Positions 58,231 through 64,000 of a DNA stretch of 64,000 bases are shown here, one piece after another. The DNA comes from Amycolatopsis echigonensis (GTDB lineage Bacteria; Actinomycetota; Actinomycetes; Mycobacteriales; Pseudonocardiaceae). Position numbers and translations under genes: made by a program. Below the pieces are notes generated by a model. It searched no databases and was not told the origin of the DNA. It saw only the letters and a program-made list of their open reading frames with translations. The stretch spans positions 1-64,000 of the forward strand of contig NZ_JACJHR010000041.1 of NCBI RefSeq assembly GCF_014174495.1. Reading direction: 5' to 3'. The first letter of the stretch is position 1. Each line of letters opens with the position of its first letter.

Positions 58231-61132
58231 TACGTAGTCGGCTGACCCAATGCGCGGCACCGGCTCGGCGGGCCACTTCGGCGGCCTTGCGGTAGTGCTC
58301 CTCGGGCGGCCGTCCCAACCGGACAGCCAATTCGCCCAAGTAATAAGCGACCGGGCCCAGCGTCACCACGCCTGAACCAGCACCGGCCAGTTCGTTCTCC
58401 GCCGGGGCTAAGCGCGCATACAACTCGCGTGCGTCTCCGGTCGAGGCGGTGAGGCACGCGCGCAGTTCGAGGAACAGGTCCGGGCGATCCGGCGGCAATG
58501 TGAAGTCCACTGTGGACTCCAAGCCGTGCTGGACGTAAAGGCAATGCCGAGCGAGCGGCAGCAGGCCACGGTCCACTCCGGACATTCCGCTGCCGGACAG
58601 CCGGGCCGCAGCACTGCGGTAGGCGGCTTCCGCGGCAGCGACCGGACCGGTGACGGCCAAACGGAGCGCGCGGTACCAGTCGGTGAAGACGCTGACGAGC
58701 GGGAGGTCGTACTGCTCCCCCAGCCGATCGGCCGCGGCCGCGTGGGTGTCGGCAGCGGCGAAGTCCGCGAGCGCTGACTGGGCCTGCATCAGCACCAGGT
58801 GACCGAGCACCTCGAACGTCACCAGCCGGTGCCGGGCAGCCAGTTCGACCAGTTCCTCGCCGATCCGGGCGCGCTCCGGGGCCAGGCCGGCGCGGGTGAA
58901 GGTCTGTGTCCAGCGTGCGTTCAACGCCAGCGCCAGCAGCGCCGGATCCCCGGCGGACCGCGCCAGTTTCTCCGCTTCGACGGCCGCGTCGTGGGCGCGT
59001 TGACCGCCTTCGCTGCGCAGCTCCAACGCGATGGTCGCCAGCAGCCGCGCGCGGACGAGCGGATCGGTGGTGTGGACGCGTTCGGCGGCGTCGGCGATGC
59101 GACGGGCCAGCGCGGGGTCGTCGTTCTCGGTCCAGATTCCCGGCACGTCGAACGCGGTCAACACCCGGATGGTCAACGCGGAATCGTCGCCGGCGAGGTC
59201 CAACGCTTCGGCTCGGTAGCGGCGCGCGGCGGCCAAGGAGCCGGTAACCGCGGAAGTCCGGGCGACGCCCATCAGCAACTCCACAGTACGCGGGCCTTGC
59301 GCCAGCGCGGCTTGCCAGAGCCGAAGTGCCTCGTGGGGCGCGAAATCCCGTTCGGCCCGTTCGGCGGCAGCCTGCGCGTAGGCAGTGCCGCGGTCGTCTC
59401 CGGCAAGCAGGAAATGGTGAGCCAGCAAGGAAATCTCGGACGGCCGCCGGCTCGCCAAAGCCTCGCCGACTTCACGGTGCAGCTGCGCGCGCCGGGCCAG
59501 CGAAAGATCGTCGTAGACGGCGTCGCGGACGAGCGAATGCGCGAACCGGAACGCCCGTGGGCCGCTTTCGACCAGAAACCCTGCCTGCACAGCGGTTTCC
59601 AGCTCGTCGAGGACGTCGCCGAGCAGGCCGAGGTCGACGTCCGAACCGATCACGGCGGCTTTTCCGAGCACCGCGCGCACGTGGTCGGGCAACGCGGCGA
59701 TGCGGTTCCGAACCACGTCGCGCACTCCGTCCGGAAGATCGCCTTCGGCATCCAGCGCGCGGGCGAGTTCCTTGACGAAGAACGGATTTCCGCCGGTCCG
59801 CCGATGAATCACCGCAGCGGACTCGGCACCGACCAGCTCGGCGACCGCCTCGACCGAAAGCCCGCTCAGATACAGCCGAATCGGGTCGGCGCGCGCGAGC
59901 CTGCCCAACGCCGCAGTCAGTTCCGCGGAGACTTCGGTGGTCCGATACGTCGCGATTAACAGCACCGGAGCCGCGGTCATCGACGTCAGCAGTGCCAGGG
60001 TTTCCTCGCCAGCCCAATGCACATCGTCGAGCACGAGCAGCAGCGGACCCCGGCTCGCCACCTCGGCGATCCGCGCGGTCATCGCCTGATGCCACTCGAA
60101 CCGCGCCACCGCCGGATCGCCACCTGCCGGCCGCGGCGGGACCGGTTCGCCCAGCGCGGCGAGGATCCGCGTCCACGGCCAGGCTGGTGGCACCCCGGCA
60201 CCGTCCGGATTCACACCCCACGCGGTGGTCCAGCCGAGCCGCGCGGCGAATTCCTCAACCAGCGCCGTCTTGCCCGCACCCGCCTCGCCGGACACCAGCA
60301 CGAGCTGGAATCGCTTGCGGTCAGCCACTTCCGCCGCGGCCTCGGCGAGCCGTGCCAGCTCCGCATCTCGCCCGGCCAACCGCCGGGGAACGGACGGTGC
60401 CAGCTGCGGAGCCTGCGCGAGGATGTCCTGCTCCACCTGCCGCAACGCCGGACCAGGATCGACCCCCAGTTCCGCCGCCAACCCGGCCCGCGCGCGACGG
60501 AGCGCGGCCAGCGCGTCCCCCTGACGTCCAGCTCGGTACAGCGCGAGCGCCAGCAACCGCCACGCTTCCTCGCGCAGCGGATGAGCGTCCACAAGGGACT
60601 CCAGATCCGGCGCCGCTTCGGCGGCACGGCCGAGGTCCAGCAGACCGGCCGCCCGGCGTTCCAGCGCGAGCAACCGCAGTTCGTCGAGCCGAGCGCGTTC
60701 GGCACGCGCCCACGGCTCGTCGGCGAACTCCGCGTACGGTTCGCCCCGCCACCAGCCGAGCGCCTCGTCCAGTTGCGCGACCGACGGCGTCCCCCTCAGC
60801 AATGCCTCGAACCGCCACGCGTCGACCTGCTCCGGTTCGGCGCGCAGCGCATACCCCGGACCCGCGGTGACCAGCAGCTTCGCGGGTGTCCGCGGCGGGC
60901 GGTCCGGTTCGAGCGAACGCCGCAGAGCGCCGACGAAGGTCTGCACCGCGCCGACCGCGCCCGCCCGCGGCTCGGTCCACAACGCGTCGACCAGCGCGTC
61001 CGTCGAAACCACCTGCCCGCGCGCGACGAGCAGGCGCGCGAGCACCGCACGATGCCGCGGCCCGGGCAACGCCACCGGCCCGCGCGCGTCGCAGGCCGCC
61101 AAGGGGCCCAGCACGGAGAACGAGATGGTCAT
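58205..61132 (-). CDS. SARP-family transcriptional activator with AAA and TPR domains
   Basis: A 975-residue regulator. Residues 1-90 form the OmpR-like winged helix (FSVLGPLAACDARGPVALPG, VSTDALVDALWTEP, VQTFVGALRRSLEP); 95-240 the BTAD domain (WWRGEPYAEFADEPWARAER, AWRLLALALYRAGRQGDALA). Residues about 265-560 are an AAA/STAND module with P-loop SGEAGAGKTALVEEF and Walker B LLLVLDDVHWAGEET. The remainder is TPR-like. Large SARPs control antibiotic or catabolic genes. It is divergent from an alpha/beta hydrolase with heptamer repeats between them. Its 3' end overlaps the frameshifted gene by 26 bases. Confidence 0.9.
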   Translation of the reverse strand: MTISFSVLGPLAACDARGPVALPGPRHRAVLARLLVARGQVVSTDALVDALWTEPRAGAVGAVQTFVGALRRSLEPDRPPRTPAKLLVTAGPGYALRAEPEQVDAWRFEALLRGTPSVAQLDEALGWWRGEPYAEFADEPWARAERARLDELRLLALERRAAGLLDLGRAAEAAPDLESLVDAHPLREEAWRLLALALYRAGRQGDALAALRRARAGLAAELGVDPGPALRQVEQDILAQAPQLAPSVPRRLAGRDAELARLAEAAAEVADRKRFQLVLVSGEAGAGKTALVEEFAARLGWTTAWGVNPDGAGVPPAWPWTRILAALGEPVPPRPAGGDPAVARFEWHQAMTARIAEVASRGPLLLVLDDVHWAGEETLALLTSMTAAPVLLIATYRTTEVSAELTAALGRLARADPIRLYLSGLSVEAVAELVGAESAAVIHRRTGGNPFFVKELARALDAEGDLPDGVRDVVRNRIAALPDHVRAVLGKAAVIGSDVDLGLLGDVLDELETAVQAGFLVESGPRAFRFAHSLVRDAVYDDLSLARRAQLHREVGEALASRRPSEISLLAHHFLLAGDDRGTAYAQAAAERAERDFAPHEALRLWQAALAQGPRTVELLMGVARTSAVTGSLAAARRYRAEALDLAGDDSALTIRVLTAFDVPGIWTENDDPALARRIADAAERVHTTDPLVRARLLATIALELRSEGGQRAHDAAVEAEKLARSAGDPALLALALNARWTQTFTRAGLAPERARIGEELVELAARHRLVTFEVLGHLVLMQAQSALADFAAADTHAAAADRLGEQYDLPLVSVFTDWYRALRLAVTGPVAAAEAAYRSAAARLSGSGMSGVDRGLLPLARHCLYVQHGLESTVDFTLPPDRPDLFLELRACLTASTGDARELYARLAPAENELAGAGSGVVTLGPVAYYLGELAVRLGRPPEEHYRKAAEVARRAGAAHWVSRLRTICRRASP

Positions 61133-61147
61133 CAGTTCCGTACTGTA

Positions 61148-61191
61148 ATCAGCTCGATCAGCTCGGTCGTTGCTGATCGATTGCTGATCGG
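61148..61191. promoter_or_regulatory. SARP-box-like direct repeats between regulator and hydrolase
   Basis: TGATCGA TTGC TGATCGG (61174-61191) is two heptamers with a 4-base spacer, the 11-base period typical of SARP binding sites. ATCAGCTCG is repeated twice in tandem at 61148-61165, pointing to the opposite gene. The region is only 79 bases between the two starts, so the SARP protein probably binds here to control the hydrolase and itself. Confidence 0.55.
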
Positions 61192-61211
61192 CCCGGCGCA
61201 CGCTGGGTCGC

Positions 61212-62072
61212 ATGAACTTCGACTACCAGCGGGTCCCCGTCGCCGACGGCGTGTCCCTCAACGTGGCGGTCGCGGGCTCCGGCTCGCCCGTCGTCCTCCT
61301 GCACGGCTTCCCGCAGACCCACCTGATGTGGCGGCACGTCGCCGCCGACCTCGCCGCCGACCACACCGTGCTGTGCCCCGACCTGCGCGGCTACGGCGAC
61401 AGCGACAAGCCCGCCGACGACGGCGAGACCTACTCGAAGCGCACCATGGCCGCCGATGTCGTCGCCCTCGCGCGCGCCTTCGGACACGAGAAGTTCGCGC
61501 TCGCCGGGCACGACCGCGGCGCGCTCGTCGCGATCCGCGCCGGCCTCGACCACCCGGACCACGTGTCCCACCTGGCCATCCTCGACGTCCTGCCGACGCT
61601 GGACATGTGGGACGTGCTGCACGGCGTCAGCGCCTCCGTGGCCTTCCACCTCTACCTGATGGCGCAGCCGCCCGGCCTGCCCGAGCAGCTGATCAGCGGC
61701 GCACCGGACGCGTTCTTCAGCTACTTCCTCGACCAGTGGGGCGCCGACCCCGAGGCCATCCCGGCCGACATCCGCGCCCGGTACCTCGAGGCGAGCCGGA
61801 ACGCGGTCCCGTCGATCGTCGCCGACTACCGCGCCTCCGCGGGCATCGACGTCGAGCACGACCGCGCCGACCGGGAGGCGGGCAACCAGCTGAAGATGCC
61901 CACCACCGTGGTCCAGCAGGATTGGGGCGTCGCGCTCGGCTACGACGCGGTCGCGCTCTGGCGCGCGTGGGCACCGGACCTTGTGCACGAAACCGTGCAC
62001 AGTGGACATTTCATGGCCGAGACTTCCCCTGGCAGCGTTACGAAATCACTGCGGGACCTGCTTGCCCGCTGA
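61212..62072 (+). CDS. Alpha/beta hydrolase, haloacetate-dehalogenase/epoxide-hydrolase type
   Basis: A 286-residue hydrolase. The oxyanion motif is LLHGFPQTHLMWRHVA and the nucleophile elbow ALAGHDRGALVAIRAG has Asp (around residue 105) rather than Ser, as in dehalogenases and epoxide hydrolases. VCPDLRGYGDSDKP-like text (LCPDLRGYGDSDKPADDG) is diagnostic; the catalytic His is in VHSGHFMAETSP. Fluoroacetate or an epoxide could be the substrate. It is divergent from the SARP activator with repeat sequences between, so it is its likely target. Confidence 0.88.
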   Translation: MNFDYQRVPVADGVSLNVAVAGSGSPVVLLHGFPQTHLMWRHVAADLAADHTVLCPDLRGYGDSDKPADDGETYSKRTMAADVVALARAFGHEKFALAGHDRGALVAIRAGLDHPDHVSHLAILDVLPTLDMWDVLHGVSASVAFHLYLMAQPPGLPEQLISGAPDAFFSYFLDQWGADPEAIPADIRARYLEASRNAVPSIVADYRASAGIDVEHDRADREAGNQLKMPTTVVQQDWGVALGYDAVALWRAWAPDLVHETVHSGHFMAETSPGSVTKSLRDLLAR

Positions 62073-62206
62073 CCCGCCGAAAGTCGTGCCCCGGACGAGT
62101 GGTCGCCAGTTATTCACCCACCGGCAGCTCTCCGGGGCGCCTTCTCCGTGGCACGGTCTATGCCGCTCCCACCTGAGCGCATTTCCCGACCGGCCTTGGA
62201 GGACCT

Positions 62207-63043
62207 GTGTTCCGCAAGCGGATCGTGGCCGCCGTCGCGACGGCGATTCTCGGTGCGGCGACCGCCGCCCAACCCGCCTCAGCAGCGGCGTCCGTGCCTG
62301 CCTTCGACCACGTCGTGCTCGTGATGTTCGAGAACGAGTCGTCGACCTCGATCGACTCGACCACCGCGCCCTACTTCGCGTCGCTCGCCGCGCAGGGCGC
62401 GAACTTCACCGACTCCCACGCAATCACTCACCCGAGCCAGCCGAACTACGTCGCGCTGTTCTCGGGCGACACCCAGGGCGTCACCGACGACACGTGCCCG
62501 CAGAACCTCGGCAACGTGGACAATCTCGGCTCGCAGCTCATCGGCGCCGGGAAGACCTTCACCGGCTACTCGGAGTCCATGCCGTCCGACGGCTACACCG
62601 GCTGCTCCTCCGGCGAGTACCGGCGCAAGCACAACAGCTGGGTCGACTTCTCGAACGTGCCCGCGTCGAGCAACCTGCGCTACTCGAGCTTCCCGACGGA
62701 CTACTCGCAGCTGCCCAGCGTGGCGTTCGTGACCCCGAACATGTGCAACGACATGCACGACTGTTCGGTCGCCACCGGTGACACCTGGCTGAAGAACAAC
62801 CTCGACGGCTACGCACAGTGGGCCAAGACGCACAACAGCCTGCTGATCGTGACGTTCGACGAGGACGAAGGCACCTCGACGAACCAGATCTACACGTCGT
62901 TCACCGGCGCGCACGTGAAGCAAGGCGACTACTCCGAGACGATCAACCACTACACCGTGCTGCGCACCATGGAGGCCGCCAACGGTCTCCCCGGTCTCGG
63001 CAACGCGGCGAGCGAGACGCCGATCACCGACGCCTGGCAGTGA
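62207..63043 (+). CDS. Secreted acid phosphatase / phosphatidylinositol-3-phosphatase-like (SapM-like)
   Basis: A 278-residue secreted phosphoesterase. The signal peptide (MFRKRIVAAVATAILGAATA, cleaved near ASA) is followed by DHVVLVMFENESSTSIDSTT, THPSQPNYVALFSGDTQGVT, VAFVTPNMCNDMHDCSVATG and IVTFDEDEGTSTNQIYT. These match the family of M. tuberculosis SapM, a phosphatidylinositol-3-phosphatase of 299 residues. Cysteines suggest disulfides. TTGGAGGACCT precedes the GTG start. In a free-living organism it more likely scavenges phosphate; substrate unproven. Confidence 0.87.
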   Translation: MFRKRIVAAVATAILGAATAAQPASAAASVPAFDHVVLVMFENESSTSIDSTTAPYFASLAAQGANFTDSHAITHPSQPNYVALFSGDTQGVTDDTCPQNLGNVDNLGSQLIGAGKTFTGYSESMPSDGYTGCSSGEYRRKHNSWVDFSNVPASSNLRYSSFPTDYSQLPSVAFVTPNMCNDMHDCSVATGDTWLKNNLDGYAQWAKTHNSLLIVTFDEDEGTSTNQIYTSFTGAHVKQGDYSETINHYTVLRTMEAANGLPGLGNAASETPITDAWQ

Positions 63044-63110
63044 CGCGCGCCGGTCGCGGCCGCCTCGCCGGGGCCGCGACCGGGGTGCGCCCCGCAGTGC
63101 CGAACTGGAA

Positions 63111-63141
63111 TGTCAGACTTGTCCGACCAGCGGATCTGACA
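63111..63141. promoter_or_regulatory. Nested inverted repeat upstream of the HTH/NBR1-Ig gene
   Basis: TGTCAGA (63111-63117) and TCTGACA (63135-63141) form a 7-bp dyad, with an inner TCCG/CGGA pair inside. It sits 13 bases before the ATG of a helix-turn-helix membrane protein and next to GGGAG, so that protein may repress its own translation or transcription. Position suggests an operator. Confidence 0.5.
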
Positions 63142-63154
63142 ACCAGGGAGAGCA

Positions 63155-64000
63155 ATGGGCGACGGGCCATCTGCCGCCGAGGTGCTCTCCGCGGAGCTGG
63201 CCGCGCTGCGCGCGCGGGCCGGGAATCCCTCGTTCCGCAAAATGGCCGACCGGTCCGGGCGGATCTCGCACACCACGCTGCACGAGGCGGTCCGCGGCAC
63301 CCGGTTCCCATCGTGGGACACCACGCGCGAGTTCGTCCGGGCGTGCGACGCCGACGAACAGCAGTGGCGGCGGCGCTGGGAAGAGCTGAAGGGCGTGCCG
63401 CCGGAACCCGCGGCTCCGGAGAACACTGCCGGCGAACCCGCTGACGTCGCGATCGTCAAGACTGCCGAGCCCACGGCGGAACCGGTGCTGATCAGCGCGG
63501 ACCCGGTCGCCCCGGAGAAACCTCGGAGACGCCGCAAGTACGCGCTGGCCGCGGTCGCGTTCGTCGTCGTGCTCCTCGCCGCCGTCGCGGCGATCGTGGT
63601 GCCGAAGCTGACGAGCGGCAGCCTGGTCGACGTCGGTGCGCGCATCCCCGGCGACAACTCCAAGTTCCTCGGCGACGTGACCGTGCCCGACGGCACCGTG
63701 ATCCACGTCGGCGAGACCGTCCAGAAGGTGTGGGAGCTGCAGAACACCGGCTCGGTGAGCTGGCATCAGCGGTACCTGCAGCGAATGGACCTGCCGCCGA
63801 GCCCCGGCTCGTGCCGCACCCCGGACCGGGTGCTGATCGGCGACACCCCGCCCGGCGACCACGTGATGGTGAGCGTCCCGCTGACCGCTTCGCCCGCGCC
63901 GGGACGCTGCTGGATCGGCTGGAAGATGGTCGACGCGAGCGGCAAGGAGTTCTTCTCGACCCGCCGTCCGGTGTATGTGCTGGTGACGGTCGTCTCCTGA
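63155..64000 (+). CDS. HTH membrane protein with extracytoplasmic NBR1-Ig domain
   Basis: A 281-residue protein whose stop codon is the last three bases of the window. Residues 5-75 form an XRE-like helix-turn-helix (FRKMADRSGRISHTTLHEAV, GTRFPSWDTTREFVRACDAD). A disordered Pro/Glu linker leads to a basic patch RRRR and a transmembrane helix at about 128-148 (YALAAVAFVVVLLAAVAAIV). The outside part resembles an NBR1-Ig domain (GETVQKVWELQNTGSVSWHQ, PGRCWIGWKMVDASGKEFFS). It looks like a one-protein sensor joining an envelope domain to DNA. GGGAGAGCA precedes the ATG. Confidence 0.85.
   Translation: MGDGPSAAEVLSAELAALRARAGNPSFRKMADRSGRISHTTLHEAVRGTRFPSWDTTREFVRACDADEQQWRRRWEELKGVPPEPAAPENTAGEPADVAIVKTAEPTAEPVLISADPVAPEKPRRRRKYALAAVAFVVVLLAAVAAIVVPKLTSGSLVDVGARIPGDNSKFLGDVTVPDGTVIHVGETVQKVWELQNTGSVSWHQRYLQRMDLPPSPGSCRTPDRVLIGDTPPGDHVMVSVPLTASPAPGRCWIGWKMVDASGKEFFSTRRPVYVLVTVVS

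Noticed and set aside
60017..62176. A long plus-strand frame antisense to the SARP gene and running through the hydrolase
   Set aside because: Composition is low-complexity Arg/Pro and it lies opposite clear BTAD and AAA motifs.
1..64000. Search for CRISPR arrays, tRNA or rRNA genes
   Set aside because: No regularly spaced direct repeats of the right size and no recognisable tRNA cloverleaf or rRNA sequence were noticed by eye; a tRNAscan and Infernal run would be needed to be certain.

Overview
This is a high-GC actinobacterial chromosome segment, most like a member of the Pseudonocardiaceae such as Amycolatopsis. The evidence is the GC-rich coding bias, frequent GTG starts, F420 biosynthesis genes, LCP cell-wall ligases, a rhamnosyl linker pathway, EspG and PPE-like type VII secretion proteins, a SARP regulator, and gene order that follows the Mycobacterium tuberculosis blocks Rv1177-Rv1202 and Rv3261-Rv3279. 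The genus assignment is an inference from gene content; no rRNA gene is present.

Layout. 1-0.5 kb: the end of an IS3-family element next to a long palindromic repeat. 0.7-8.5 kb: lysine/diaminopimelate genes (dapE, dapD, dapC), a 7Fe ferredoxin, a lipoprotein, a CHAD protein, and a FAD monooxygenase/TetR pair with two visible operators. 8.6-12.7 kb: a tightly overlapping F420 operon (GNAT, fbiA, fbiB, Nudix, small membrane protein, GntR). 12.7-18.6 kb: two small membrane proteins with Pro/Gln/Gly tails, an AlkA-like glycosylase, manB, wbbL, decayed gene remnants and an amidohydrolase. 18.6-28.1 kb: a surface-glycan cluster of five glycosyltransferase genes plus rmlD and rmlB, inserted relative to the mycobacterial order and carrying two more palindromic repeats. 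28.2-32.4 kb: two LCP ligases, a TIGR03089 protein and a DoxX protein. 32.6-38.2 kb: a TetM/OtrA-like ribosomal protection GTPase with an overlapping leader ORF, a lipase, and an EspG/PPE-like pair. 38.4-43.1 kb: fadE25, an acyl-CoA ligase, purE and purK. 43.6-52.2 kb: a GT87 mannosyltransferase, a degenerate GGDEF protein opposite a membrane-anchored sigma factor fused to a zinc-finger domain, twin GtrA flippase-like genes and a two-component system. 52.2-57.9 kb: hisN, a TNT-domain toxin with a small presumed immunity gene, HMG-CoA lyase, a PH-domain membrane protein, birA and an NlpC/P60 hydrolase. 58-64 kb: a frameshifted small gene, a 975-residue SARP regulator opposite an alpha/beta hydrolase, a SapM-like phosphatase and a membrane HTH/NBR1-Ig protein that ends exactly at the window edge.

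Much of the window serves the cell envelope: diaminopimelate for peptidoglycan, dTDP-rhamnose and GDP-mannose supply, glycosyltransferases, GtrA-type lipid-linked sugar translocation, LCP ligases that attach polymers to peptidoglycan, and an NlpC/P60 hydrolase. About sixteen genes have a TAnnnT-like hexamer 5-7 bases before the start codon and most show no clear Shine-Dalgarno, which suggests widespread leaderless transcription. The most unusual items are the TNT toxin pair, the sigma/zinc-finger/extracytoplasmic fusion, the leader ORF on the ribosomal protection gene, and the covarying palindromic repeat family.
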